This document shows positions 18,062-27,648 of a DNA stretch of 64,000 nucleotides, one piece after another (position 1 is the first letter of the stretch; the number at the start of each line of letters is the position of its first letter). The notes under the pieces were generated by a model, which saw only the letters and a list, made by a program, of their open reading frames with translations, had not been told where the DNA came from and did no database searches. The position numbers and the translations under genes were made by a program. This DNA is from Thaumasiovibrio sp047250365 (GTDB taxonomy: Bacteria > Pseudomonadota > Gammaproteobacteria > Enterobacterales > Vibrionaceae): positions 52,315-116,314 of the forward strand of contig NZ_JBLBVL010000010.1 in assembly GCF_047250365.1 (NCBI RefSeq). Reading direction: 5' to 3'.

Positions 18062-18094
18062 AAAAGCGAACCGCTATAAGGTTCGCTTTTTCTT
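18062..18094 (+). terminator. Intrinsic terminator of gcvHP
   Basis: An 11-bp stem (AAAAGCGAACC with GGTTCGCTTTT), a 7-base loop, then TCTTTT. A strong rho-independent terminator about 95 bases past gcvP. Confidence 0.88.
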
Positions 18095-18168
18095 TTGCTC
18101 AAATTGAAAATGAAGGGTCTCGATGAAACAGAGCAAATCTCATGTGTCGTAATTGAAACTCATTTTTG

Positions 18169-18210
18169 GACAGAAATGATTTAGATGCATAGATCTAATC
18201 CATTTCTGTC
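18169..18210. repeat. Long inverted repeat downstream of the Avs4-like gene
   Basis: 18-base arms at 18169-18186 and 18193-18210 pair at 16 of 18 positions around a 6-base loop. They begin GACAGAAATG and end CATTTCTGTC. There is no T-run on either side, so it is not an obvious terminator. It lies in the ~240-bp gap between the gcvP terminator and the defence gene, near the insertion boundary, and could be a remnant of a mobile sequence or an mRNA 3'-end stem for the defence gene. Confidence 0.6.
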
Positions 18211-18334
18211 AGATTAGAAAAAGTATATTAAAACCTTAAGCATTTGTTATACGGCACAGGAACCTTGGCTACAGTCTTATGGTGAACTTAACTTAGCCCA
18301 TCAGAATCCATACCTCGGCTACAATGATTATTAG

Positions 18335-21300
18335 CTAGGCTATGTCCTCTCTAAGGAGGTAACCTGTAATGGAGTATTGCTCGACTAGGAAATCCAACAC
18401 TACCAATGCTTGTACCTTTAATTTAGGTGTTTGTCTCACTCTATCATGATTTTTGAATAGATATCTTCTCATATATCTTTCCAAGTAAAATAGTGTATTT
18501 CCTGATTTGTCTTGCGACAAGTCGATGTCAAAGGTTTTTATTGCATTACTGATCCAGTAAATACCGTCATCTAAAAATTCACTTCCAATGCCACAAAGGA
18601 GTTTACTGATACTATAGATAAAAGAAGATTCACCACCTATTTTACCGCTCAAGTCATTAAAAAATACTTTATTCTCAGCCGAAAATGTATGCCAAGTCAC
18701 TGCATCGTCCTTCCAAGGGATTCTTGCAAATAAAAAGGATTCGATTGTGCACTCTTTATCATGCCGCCAACCTTGACTACTAATTGAATCAACGATGCAG
18801 CCCTTAAATCGGTTCCATACATACCAAAATGAGTCCGGCATATTCAACGAGTCTTCAGCGCTAACAAATTCATTTAATAAATCTGCCGTACCTTCGCTCA
18901 AGGTGAAATCATCGGTAAAATATTTCAGGTATCTATCTTTTTTGCCATTATCTAGATGAAGGACAAAACGAGCATAGTGCTTCAAAAACTCATGTCTGAA
19001 AGCATAATCAAGACGGTCTTCTCTATCACGTGAGAGTAGTTGTTGTGAAATTACCCTAATAATTTCCTCGATAAATGGCACAGGTTCCTTGAGTACATTA
19101 TCTAATGGCACAAGCTGAAAAGCAGTTATCAATATGTCGCTATCTACGCTTTCTATATTGTTTATTGCGGATTCCTTGATGGTTTCATCTTCGATACTCT
19201 TTGTTACACTCTCTAGTTCTTTAAACAACTCCTGTTCAAAGTTATTTTTATCAATATCATATTTTTTCTGTTCATACGCCTCTTGTCTTAAACGATCCTG
19301 AACAACTCTATATTTTTGAGCAATTACCAAATACCCAATGTACAGCGACTTCATGAACTCAGGTTCATCTTTCCATAAGTGCTGAATAGCTTGAATAGCT
19401 ACTGAATTAATCCTCTCCATTCCCATCATCGATATCGAGTCATGTCTCATTAAAGCTCTAATTAAGATAAGCTTGATAGTAAGTCTTTCATCTGGATAAT
19501 CTTTTATCAATCTTGGAAGAACAGATAACGCAGGAACAAGGCCGTCACCAATCTTATGTATGTAATCGTCATTGTTAACGATGTTTGCATATTCAAATAT
19601 GACTTCCTTGCAAAATTCTAGCTCGGCTTTTCCTAATTTTTCTTTGAAGTCCCTCAACAGCACAGTGCATACATACGACGGTGTGGCTCGATCGAACAGC
19701 AATCCCTCCGTCATGCAGCCCTCTGAAAGCTTATTCCATATTTCTTTTGCCTCACCCAAAGCAGTCAATGGATCATTTTCATAAGATTCATACTTATTGT
19801 AATTGTCTCTATTGTAGAGCCTGCTATTAGCCCAAGTATTTAAAGCTAAATGTGTAAAAGGCTTATTCGCTTCTCGCTGAGACGTTTCACTATATTCTTT
19901 AAGAGCTGGATCAATTTCCGGATTGAATTCTATTGTTATACCGTTTTCTACTTCTTTCGCTTCAGGAGCCATTTTCCTTTTGTCCATGCGAGCTAAATAT
20001 AAACGCCATGTTTTATGTTGATGATTTTCGTGTTCCTTATCTGGTAAATTTTTGTAGTGATAGTCCAGAATTTTCCAAATTTCCTGAAGCCATTTTTCTG
20101 ATTCCTCTTCACTTACGTCCTCAGTTCTAAAAAACTGATATTGAAGTGCTATGTCTTCTAATGAATGTTGCCTATGTTTTTGGTCACAGGCACTTATCCT
20201 TTCATTCTCATGAAGTTCATTAATTTGATTGACACTAAAGTTTTTCAGCGAGCTAAGTTGAGTCTTATGTGTTTGATCCAGTATCATTCGAGAAGAGTCA
20301 TAAAAGAAAAACTCTCTCGTTCTAAATAGAGTTTTGGCAACATTAAATGTTTTCTCATGAAACGCACATACTATGCTTGCAACAACAGCCACAAGCGCAG
20401 AAGATTCAGCTCTTTCTAGGATATAATTTAGATAATATTCAAGTATTTCAGATTTAGTACTTTTTCCTCTCTCAAGAAAGAAACGTTCGAGCGACATTAA
20501 TATTGATTCAAGTAGATCAGGGGTTACCTGTGTTCCTCGGTACATGCACCAAAGACGATTTGAAATAGGTAAATTGACATTTTTACCATTATCTAGAAAC
20601 AATGTTGCAGTCTCAACTTGACCTTTATCAAGGCTAGATTCAGCATATGTTTTTGATGAACCATTTATTAGGTCGGTAATGAAATTTAGTGCTAATTTTA
20701 AATCGGCATTTAGTAAGGCGTATATAGGTGTTTGATAAGCACTGGCAGGATAATAGTCTTGATGCCTAGACTCAACACCAAATTCATACTCTACCTCTAG
20801 TCTTGAACCATAAAAATAATCATTCTCTGGTGGTTCATATATCCAAAAGCATTTGGCTAGAGCTATCACTTTTTCTGGGATTTCCATAGCAACATTAAAG
20901 CATTCCATTCTTGTTAAAATGAATTCACTCATTAGGTGATATGGATCGTTATGTCGCTTCCAGTTGTTTAGAGTTACTTCATCAATAATCGCTTTAAGTT
21001 CGCTTTTAATTTCACTGACTCCATACAGAATAGTTAGGATCAAATTTTTGGAAAAACTATCATCTCTAATATAGATGTTATTTTCGATTACCGACTTGTA
21101 AAACGTTAGAGCAATTAGGCTAGCATATTTAGTTGCATCACCAGAATTATTGTGACTATTCCAGTCGTGGAGGGCAGGCAATACAAAATTAAGATTATTA
21201 ATACCTATGTTTTCGATATTGTTATGGATGAACTTGATAAGCGATTCCCACCCGTTTCCTTTCGGCTTAGTAATTACATATTCCATTGATAAAATATCTG

Positions 21301-23047
21301 GTGCCCTGACACCAAGTCTATCAAAAAAGCTATTATCTACCTCCTTGCATCCTATTCTTATCAGCAAGCATATCCGCTTGAGAAGCTGGAAATCGTCTTC
21401 CAATAGTGAATCTTTATTCACCTTAAAAAAATAATCGGAATAGTCGGATAAAAGCATAGAGACGAGAACTTCATCTTTCCACAAATTAGATATTTTGCAA
21501 GATGACAAGGTTTCCATAATAAGATGGCTAACATCTTCATTTGACGCGCTAAGTTTCTCTGATAACCACCGTCTGAAAACTCTTCTTATGGGCAAAGACT
21601 CTTGTATTTTTTCAAAAAATATCTCTGAATTTTCTGAAGATAAAAAAATGCTCTCTACGAATTTATCGAGCGCCCATTCTTCATATATATCATGAGTAAT
21701 AAAATACCCACGAGTGGGCTCATAGCTAATTATTCCATCGGAAACCAATGCTTTTTCTACCGCTTCATTTGAGTAGCTAGAGTCTGGAATGACGAAAAAT
21801 CTTCCTGAATTAGCTCTTTCTTCGGCAAGATGTATAAAAAACTGCTCTCGTTGTGGGGATCGTTTCGCAATGACTCTTGGCCATAAAGACTCTTTGAATT
21901 CAAAGTAGCTTGCGCCTTTGTTCTCCTGATAATGCCTCAAATACTCTCTGAGATAAAATGGAGTCAATATGAGCACTTTGAACCTTTTATCACCAGGGAT
22001 GACAAAATCATGTTTTTTGGCAAGCTCGAATAATGTATCTTCGTTCAGATTATCTAAATGTATCGGCTTAAAACTAATTTTGTACACTTCATATAATTGA
22101 AAAACCAAATCATCTAGGTAGGCATTTCTCGTAGTGAACCACACCCTCCATTTAGCTTTGATTAAGCTAGAAAGGTACTCTTTAATAGGAGCTGTGTTTT
22201 CTAGAGAAATTAAGTGTTCCGCTGAATCAATAACAACTGTTTTATTGTCAGCTCCTTCATGTGCTTCAATAAAATCCTTTAAAAAAACACCCGATAGGAA
22301 TTCATTCAAGTTGCTAACAGAAAACTCTGTCGCTTTATGGACATAAAAGGCATCATTCGTCCCCTTATTACCATAAAGCTCTTTTATTAGAGATGTTTTC
22401 CCTGTGCCGCCTTCACCACTGATAATTAACGCGCTAGTGTCTGACTTTTCAATTTCAGATATAATACTAGAACGATTGATTGAAACATCTTGGTCGCCAA
22501 AGGTTATAGAAGTTTCAACATCGTCCAAAATTGCGCCTGTATGAGACTCAAACGACTCCAAAAGCCCAAACAAATTGTCAGATTGAGTGAAAAAGTACGA
22601 AATGAACCGACTACAATCATCGACAACAAATGGCGATTCGAAAAAACTACAGCATCTCCACTCAATTTCTAAGTTATTTTCCTTTGCCTTTGTTTCTGCT
22701 TCTATCTTTCCTTGTGGTTCATTTCCTTTGTTTTGACCCCATTCTGAGTTTGTGTAAAAAATTATTTTATTTAAATCAGGGTAATCACGTTTTGCTTTTG
22801 TAATTGTTTCTAGTATGTCACTTTTGTGACTAGATAATGCAGTTTCATAAAATTTAGATTGCCAGCCAATATTGACTCCATTTGATGAAATTGGATTGGT
22901 TTCTATTGCCGATTGGTTTTTATATCGAAAAATACCAGTTTTTACTCGAAATTCATTGCAAAAAAGGAGATAACACATCCATTCAAAAGCGTCTTGTGGA
23001 TTTGTTGAAAACTTTGCTTTAAATATTTTCCAATCTGTCTTAATCAA
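18335..23047 (-). CDS. avs4: Avs4-like antiphage STAND NTPase with N-terminal Mrr-like nuclease domain
   Basis: A 1570-residue protein. Residues ~1-150 form a PD-(D/E)xK/Mrr-like domain: GIFRYKNQSAIETNP with Glu49, then GWQSKFYET with Gln63 and Lys65. A STAND NTPase follows: Walker A GEGGTGKT at 211-218, Walker B KTVVIDSAEHL at ~269-279, sensor VWFTTRN at ~302-308. The remaining ~1100 residues are helical, repeat-like and without known motifs, as in Avs sensor arms. Size, domain order and the N-terminal sequence fit type 4 AVAST (Avs4). Studied Avs4 proteins bind phage portal protein, oligomerise and degrade DNA. It stands alone and is visibly AT-richer than its neighbours. The only usable start is TTG at 23047; an in-frame TAA lies just upstream. 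Confidence 0.78.
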   Translation of the reverse strand: MIKTDWKIFKAKFSTNPQDAFEWMCYLLFCNEFRVKTGIFRYKNQSAIETNPISSNGVNIGWQSKFYETALSSHKSDILETITKAKRDYPDLNKIIFYTNSEWGQNKGNEPQGKIEAETKAKENNLEIEWRCCSFFESPFVVDDCSRFISYFFTQSDNLFGLLESFESHTGAILDDVETSITFGDQDVSINRSSIISEIEKSDTSALIISGEGGTGKTSLIKELYGNKGTNDAFYVHKATEFSVSNLNEFLSGVFLKDFIEAHEGADNKTVVIDSAEHLISLENTAPIKEYLSSLIKAKWRVWFTTRNAYLDDLVFQLYEVYKISFKPIHLDNLNEDTLFELAKKHDFVIPGDKRFKVLILTPFYLREYLRHYQENKGASYFEFKESLWPRVIAKRSPQREQFFIHLAEERANSGRFFVIPDSSYSNEAVEKALVSDGIISYEPTRGYFITHDIYEEWALDKFVESIFLSSENSEIFFEKIQESLPIRRVFRRWLSEKLSASNEDVSHLIMETLSSCKISNLWKDEVLVSMLLSDYSDYFFKVNKDSLLEDDFQLLKRICLLIRIGCKEVDNSFFDRLGVRAPDILSMEYVITKPKGNGWESLIKFIHNNIENIGINNLNFVLPALHDWNSHNNSGDATKYASLIALTFYKSVIENNIYIRDDSFSKNLILTILYGVSEIKSELKAIIDEVTLNNWKRHNDPYHLMSEFILTRMECFNVAMEIPEKVIALAKCFWIYEPPENDYFYGSRLEVEYEFGVESRHQDYYPASAYQTPIYALLNADLKLALNFITDLINGSSKTYAESSLDKGQVETATLFLDNGKNVNLPISNRLWCMYRGTQVTPDLLESILMSLERFFLERGKSTKSEILEYYLNYILERAESSALVAVVASIVCAFHEKTFNVAKTLFRTREFFFYDSSRMILDQTHKTQLSSLKNFSVNQINELHENERISACDQKHRQHSLEDIALQYQFFRTEDVSEEESEKWLQEIWKILDYHYKNLPDKEHENHQHKTWRLYLARMDKRKMAPEAKEVENGITIEFNPEIDPALKEYSETSQREANKPFTHLALNTWANSRLYNRDNYNKYESYENDPLTALGEAKEIWNKLSEGCMTEGLLFDRATPSYVCTVLLRDFKEKLGKAELEFCKEVIFEYANIVNNDDYIHKIGDGLVPALSVLPRLIKDYPDERLTIKLILIRALMRHDSISMMGMERINSVAIQAIQHLWKDEPEFMKSLYIGYLVIAQKYRVVQDRLRQEAYEQKKYDIDKNNFEQELFKELESVTKSIEDETIKESAINNIESVDSDILITAFQLVPLDNVLKEPVPFIEEIIRVISQQLLSRDREDRLDYAFRHEFLKHYARFVLHLDNGKKDRYLKYFTDDFTLSEGTADLLNEFVSAEDSLNMPDSFWYVWNRFKGCIVDSISSQGWRHDKECTIESFLFARIPWKDDAVTWHTFSAENKVFFNDLSGKIGGESSFIYSISKLLCGIGSEFLDDGIYWISNAIKTFDIDLSQDKSGNTLFYLERYMRRYLFKNHDRVRQTPKLKVQALVVLDFLVEQYSITGYLLREDIA

Positions 23048-23423
23048 TTTTACTTCTACCCTTTTTAAGTATTAACTGATATTGAACGATATCATTTTCA
23101 ATGACTATTGAAGGCTTTGGTAAAACAGTAAAGCCTCACTTTGGTTCAAAATCAGACCTTATCTGCCCAACGCACCATAGTAAACTGGGTACATAGTTAA
23201 TCATTAGCAAAAGTAGGTCAACTAATGTCGAAAGAAGTAAGTCAAGATTGTTGAGCTACGCAACTTTGGGGCACTTTCAAGTTAAAGGTACCGAATACAT
23301 GCCACTAGCTTTACTGACTTTTAAAAGTACAGACTAGCTGAATCTTGGCTAACCTAACTAACAAAATGAAAGACCTTACTCTATATTATGCGTTCTCTGG
23401 TTTGCCATGATGGTGGCTATTCA

Positions 23424-23635
23424 TCATGAATCAGAGACTAAAGCTCTTTTATTCATATCAATGACTATCACTTCTATCTCATCGGTGCCTACTCGTTTAC
23501 CGCCTATCTTCCAATACTTGATCGACTTCTGTGATACCAAAAGAAATACACCACAACAAGCCGTGCCCTCTCTAAGAGAATCACCAACGAGTTGGTTTCG
23601 AAGCCGCTCGCACAATTGAGGTCCAGTGAGTACTA
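23424..23635 (-). pseudogene. Decayed C-terminal fragment, possibly of another defence gene
   Basis: A minus-strand frame of about 70 codons reads TGPQLCERLRNQLVGDSLRE, then GVFLLVSQKSIKYWKIGGKR, and ends at 23424. The pattern 'L-x-x-QL-x-x-x-x-L-RE...G-V-[FY]-L' then W resembles the tail of large NTPase or nuclease-type defence proteins, where an EQL-x-x-x-YL helix precedes a GIYLV strand. It has no start codon context, and its open frame runs into the out-of-frame end of the dehydrogenase gene. It lies upstream of the Avs4-like gene. The remaining part of 23048-23423 shows no coding potential and may be the rest of the decayed insertion. Low certainty. Confidence 0.3.
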
Positions 23636-24721
23636 CCGCTCTAACCGATACAAATTGCCACTATCGGTACTGAAATAGAGATCACCGTCTGGGGTAAGCT
23701 CTAATGCGCGAATACGTTCACCAAGCTCAGTCAATATTCGCGTTTCTGCATTAGCATCGCTGGTTTCATCACCGGCTTTTTTTATCGTTACAACATTAAT
23801 ATGCATAAGTTTCAACGCACTAGAGAGAAGTTTCCCCTCTAATTCAGGGTGCTTTGCGCCCCGATAGAGTATGAGATCCCCCGGGGCAATAGAAGGAATA
23901 TAAACTTTAACGGGCGACACTATTCCCGCTTTTTCCGTTGCTTCTCCAACCTTTATCGGCCCCCAATATTCTTTGCCATGAGACGTTATCGGCCAACCAT
24001 AATTGGCACCGCGCCTAATCAAGTTAATCTCATCGCCTCCTCGCGGACCATGTTCATTTGACCACAATGTTTGGCTTACAGCATCATAGAACAATCCTTG
24101 TGGGTTACGATGACCATAGCTCCAGATCTCATCCAAAATAGCGGGGTTGTCAATATAAGGATTGTCTCGTGGTAAGCCACCATCTGGCGTAAGGCGCACT
24201 ATCGACCCAGCATGCGTTTGTGTATTTTGGCCATTGTCTCGCACACCACGATCACCTATCGAGAGATAGATACTCTCGCTGTCGAACGTGATTCGACTAC
24301 CAAAGTGTCTGCTCGTGCTAGTTTCAGAAATAGAAACAAACAGATCTTGCCAATCTGAAATCTTACCGTCACGAAACGCTGCACGAGCAAGGGTTGTCGC
24401 CCCTTGGTTCGCAACATTTTTGCTGTAGGTGACGTAGATTTGATCGCGATGAAAGGGTGATACGGCAATGTCTAACAGGCCACCTTGCCCCTCAGCCCAT
24501 ACATTTGGTATCTCACCGACCCACTGATGCTCACCGGTGGTTACATCAACTTGCCTTATCGTCCCGACTCGCTCAGTCACCAGCAGTGTCGTTTCATTAA
24601 TATAAGCAATTCCCCATGGAATCGTCAGCCCACTCGCCACCTTCTCTGCTTGCCAGCCATAGGCTAAACCACTGACGATAAGTGCGGCGAGCAATCCACA
24701 TATCAAGCCTGCTTTTTTCAT
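23633..24721 (-). CDS. PQQ-dependent aldose sugar dehydrogenase (YliI/Asd type)
   Basis: A 362-residue periplasmic protein with a signal peptide (KKAGLICGLLAALIVSGLAYG). It is a six-bladed glucose/sorbosone dehydrogenase propeller: GLTIPWGIAYINETTLLVTERVG, EGQGGLLDIAVSP, RHFGSRITF, SIGDRG, SYGHRNPQGL, WSNEHGPRGGDEIN and NYGWP. The His and Arg residues typical of PQQ binding and catalysis are present. The soluble enzyme oxidises aldoses to lactones in the periplasm. The ATG at 24721 places the signal peptide at the very start; an in-frame GTG lies five codons upstream, and neither has a strong ribosome-binding site. Confidence 0.88.
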   Translation of the reverse strand: MKKAGLICGLLAALIVSGLAYGWQAEKVASGLTIPWGIAYINETTLLVTERVGTIRQVDVTTGEHQWVGEIPNVWAEGQGGLLDIAVSPFHRDQIYVTYSKNVANQGATTLARAAFRDGKISDWQDLFVSISETSTSRHFGSRITFDSESIYLSIGDRGVRDNGQNTQTHAGSIVRLTPDGGLPRDNPYIDNPAILDEIWSYGHRNPQGLFYDAVSQTLWSNEHGPRGGDEINLIRRGANYGWPITSHGKEYWGPIKVGEATEKAGIVSPVKVYIPSIAPGDLILYRGAKHPELEGKLLSSALKLMHINVVTIKKAGDETSDANAETRILTELGERIRALELTPDGDLYFSTDSGNLYRLER

Positions 24722-24927
24722 TAAACAATCCGCCACTTAACTTTACCATTACCCACTGAGCCCCATTAACGAAACTCTATCTTAGTCAACTAATTGTAGT
24801 TATTGCTGTAGTGTATTGTTATTTTTCTAACCATCATCAAACGCAACACATAATGACGAGGAACTAACAAAAGCTTGAATGGCAATATCATGTATCCATA
24901 AGATTCAATGAGTCTAAGAACAAGCTC

Positions 24928-24936
24928 GGGGGGGGG
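24928..24936. repeat. Homopolymeric G9 tract
   Basis: Nine consecutive G within an otherwise AT-rich intergenic stretch. Such tracts are prone to slipped-strand length change. It lies just downstream of the frameshifted membrane-protein gene and about 210 bp upstream of the sugar dehydrogenase start. Confidence 0.8.
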
Positions 24937-24969
24937 TGTGGCGACTATCATATTCCCGACTCAGCAAAC

Positions 24970-25318
24970 TTAATCCAAAAGCAAAATCAAAATATGAAGA
25001 GCAATAAAATTGACCACTAACGCTGCGATAAACGACATACTCTCGTAGATCAAAAACCAATTAAGACACTCTAAAGCTAGCCCTAGTACGGCAACAATCA
25101 CCAATACATACTGCTAGCTTTCGATTTTCCTTTTTTGACAGGTATGCTTCGAACATCATGACAGGGATGCCCAACAATGCAAATAGTCCCATTAACGCGC
25201 CTGAGCCAAAATACTGGATGAGCATAATTACCACCAAAGACAATACAAGAACAGTGATATTTTTACGTGTAGCAATAGCACTGAAATTAATTTTACTTAT
25301 TATATAACTGCTTATCAC
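24970..25318 (-). pseudogene. Frameshifted small membrane protein gene
   Basis: The first frame, from a GTG at 25318, reads a membrane protein (ITVLVLSLVVIMLIQYFGSG, LMGLFALLGIPVMMFEAYLSKKENRK). It then turns into a cysteine- and arginine-rich tail near 25090. In the +1 frame from the same point the hydrophobic protein continues (YVLVIVAVLGLALECLNWF, then MSFIAALVVNFIALHILILL) to a TAA at 24970. The two halves join into one plausible ~115-residue protein with three or four membrane segments, so a one-base change has broken the gene, or the read has an error. The family is not recognised. Confidence 0.6.
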
Positions 25319-25377
25319 CTTACTTCTTATTTGGTTATCAACGATATTATCTGCATTTAGTTATGGTGGGCACAAAT

Positions 25378-26307
25378 TTAACGCATTGAGAAGTCATCCG
25401 TGTTTTCTAATAGCTTATCCATACAGATAGACTCAATAATTTCTTTCGCTAACTGGTTTATCGCGCTCACTTCACTTCGTTCATGCCAAAGTAGATTCAA
25501 CGTTTGTGGTGGAATAAAGTCTAATGGCCTTGCGACCATACCATACTGTTTAAACATATCGTTATTAACATAAGCAACACAGGCGATACGCTCCGTATTT
25601 TTCAAGGCCGCAAGAACAAAGGCAAGCGATGATGAAACAAAACGCACATCCCTTGTTTTATTCACCCGATCAGATAAATGCTCGACCCAACGCTCAGCAG
25701 ACTGCTTGGTGTTAAGCTTAACATGTGGATAATCAAACAGACGAGACTCTGTTATTTCTTGATCAACTAGCGGGTGATCAGGACAAAATACTGCACAGTA
25801 TTTCATGTTAATCAATTCTTTATGACAAATGTTCGGTAATAGTTCAGGAATAAAACCTATCGCAAAATCAAGCTTATCTTGTTGTATTAATTTTTGGGGG
25901 TTATCACTCCAATCCATTACCTCCAACGAAACTTGCGGAAGACGTTGGTTAAAAGCCTGAATAAGATCATCGATAATAAGCTGACCACCCATACGACTTA
26001 TAGCAAAGCGAACATGCCCCTTCGCTGTCAATGGGTTAAACGTGGTATCAAATAAGGTTCGCTCCAAACTACACAACAATTTCGCCAGCACTGGCTCTAT
26101 TTTCTTTGCATAAGGGCTTAACTCTACCCCTCTGCCTACTTTAATCAGTAGTGGATCGTTAAGTGATTCTCGCAACTTAGATAAGTGATAACTAATCGTA
26201 CTCTGCTGCATATCAAGTCTGTCTGCGGTTAGAGACTGATTTTTCGTTTCGAACAATACAACCAGCGTTCGCAGCATTTTCATGTCAATTTGGGATAACT
26301 TATTCAA
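25378..26307 (-). CDS. LysR-family transcriptional regulator, divergent from an alpha/beta hydrolase
   Basis: A LysR-type protein of about 309 residues. The N-terminal winged HTH is MKMLRTLVVLFETKNQSLTA, then MQQSTISYHLSKLRESL and LLIKVGRGVELSPYA. It is followed by a periplasmic-binding-like effector domain (HVRFAISRMGG, LIQQDKLDFAIGFIPE, PDHPLVDQEIT). The start is uncertain: the conserved part begins at TTG 26307 (NKLSQIDM) or ATG 26283, and the frame is open to TTG 26382, with no clear ribosome-binding site for any. It is divergent from the secreted hydrolase at 26592, which it probably controls. Confidence 0.85.
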   Translation of the reverse strand: MNKLSQIDMKMLRTLVVLFETKNQSLTADRLDMQQSTISYHLSKLRESLNDPLLIKVGRGVELSPYAKKIEPVLAKLLCSLERTLFDTTFNPLTAKGHVRFAISRMGGQLIIDDLIQAFNQRLPQVSLEVMDWSDNPQKLIQQDKLDFAIGFIPELLPNICHKELINMKYCAVFCPDHPLVDQEITESRLFDYPHVKLNTKQSAERWVEHLSDRVNKTRDVRFVSSSLAFVLAALKNTERIACVAYVNNDMFKQYGMVARPLDFIPPQTLNLLWHERSEVSAINQLAKEIIESICMDKLLENTDDFSMR

Positions 26308-26591
26308 CAACACAAACACGACCAATAATTTAATTGAATGAATAATCCTACTTAAGGATCCTAAATAATGGATAGCTGACAACGTTAAGAAACCATTAGA
26401 TTATAACCGCTTCATCTAATCGTATAGTCGCAACTCACCCTTCTTCCAAACGCCTTAATCGTAACAGTACTCGGCTATTTTTACCATTATTGGTGTGTTC
26501 GATATTAGCTATCGATGGCTCTGTATTGTTCTTATCTTTTTAGTTTCTCATAATGACATTGGTCTGAAACAAACCCCATAGAGATATTTAA

Positions 26592-27563
26592 ATGAATAAA
26601 ATGTTAGTTACACCACTATTATTAGCGGCTGCGGTTAGTGCTGGCGTCCATGCAAACCAGCACCATGTTGGTAGCGCTTTCACAGCAAGTGTTGATGTAC
26701 CATACGGTACGGGTTTAGTCACTGTTGATGGTGAGGTTGTTCCTCGCGAACTACTAATGGACCTTGTTCAACCAAAGGAACCTATCGCTGAACAAAATCC
26801 AGTTGTTGTAATGATGTTTGGTGGCAACTTTATTCGTGGTGCTCGTGACTTTGTATATGATGTCAATGGTGCGCAAACAACAACAATGCGAGAGTATTGT
26901 GAGCGCTTTGCACAAGAAGGTTATACATGTGCAGCGATTGACTATCGCTTATCTTTAGAAGAGCCTGTATCAAGCAATGTGGGTGATATCAACAGCAAGT
27001 TTATTGATGACCTGCCTAACTTTGAACCAGTAAATGATCGTAACAACTGGATCCGCGGCATGATGGGGCTAGAACCTCGTCCTCTAGAAGATAAAGTGAT
27101 GCCAAATGCTATTAAAGCAGCAGCAGAAGACCTTTATACTGCCGTTGTTCACCTGCGTGATAATGCAGAAGAGTATGGTATCGACCCAGACCGTGTCGCT
27201 CTCGGAGGCTTCTCTGCTGGTGGTTTCAGTAGCTTAAATGTCGCTTTTGGTCTAGGACTGCCTGTACAAGCCGTTATCTCAAATTCTGGTGTTCCACTTG
27301 GTTTCGATATTGCGAAAGAGATCGAAGGGCGCTCTGATCTTCCACCTGTATTATTTAACTTCGGCCAATTCGACGAGGCTCCTCTATTATGGGGTGCATC
27401 GATTGAAATTGAGCAATTCAATGAAATGGGAATCGACACCAACGTAGCTTGGGTACCTAATTACGGTCACTTCTACCCAGCAGGCGCAACCACTTTGGGT
27501 GAAGGCCTAAAACGTGAAGCCGTTGTGCAACGTATGATCAACTTCTTAAACGAAACACTATAA
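26592..27563 (+). CDS. Secreted alpha/beta hydrolase (carboxylesterase-like)
   Basis: A 323-residue protein with a signal peptide (residues 1-21, ending VHA). Features of an alpha/beta hydrolase follow in order: the oxyanion-hole segment VVVMMFGGNFIRGARD near 75, the lid-like PNFEPVNDRNNWIRG, the nucleophile elbow GGFSAGGFS with Ser208, and YGHFYPAG near 298 for the catalytic His. This resembles the carboxylesterase/BD-FAE group acting on small esters, but the substrate cannot be told. It is probably exported to the periplasm. It ends in a strong terminator and has a divergent LysR regulator. Confidence 0.8.
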   Translation: MNKMLVTPLLLAAAVSAGVHANQHHVGSAFTASVDVPYGTGLVTVDGEVVPRELLMDLVQPKEPIAEQNPVVVMMFGGNFIRGARDFVYDVNGAQTTTMREYCERFAQEGYTCAAIDYRLSLEEPVSSNVGDINSKFIDDLPNFEPVNDRNNWIRGMMGLEPRPLEDKVMPNAIKAAAEDLYTAVVHLRDNAEEYGIDPDRVALGGFSAGGFSSLNVAFGLGLPVQAVISNSGVPLGFDIAKEIEGRSDLPPVLFNFGQFDEAPLLWGASIEIEQFNEMGIDTNVAWVPNYGHFYPAGATTLGEGLKREAVVQRMINFLNETL

Positions 27564-27606
27564 TTAGTGCGAGACTCTGAGTTAACCTCAGCAGCTTAAA
27601 ACAGAT

Positions 27607-27648
27607 AGAGCAATTCAGGTATGCCCTGAGTTGCTCTTTTTTTCTTTT
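27607..27648 (+). terminator. Intrinsic terminator of the alpha/beta hydrolase gene
   Basis: 13-base arms (AGAGCAATTCAGG with CCTGAGTTGCTCT, one mismatch) and a short loop, followed by TTTTTTTCTTTT. The ~225 bases from here to the dctB start must hold the dctBD promoter; nothing else is seen there. Confidence 0.88.
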
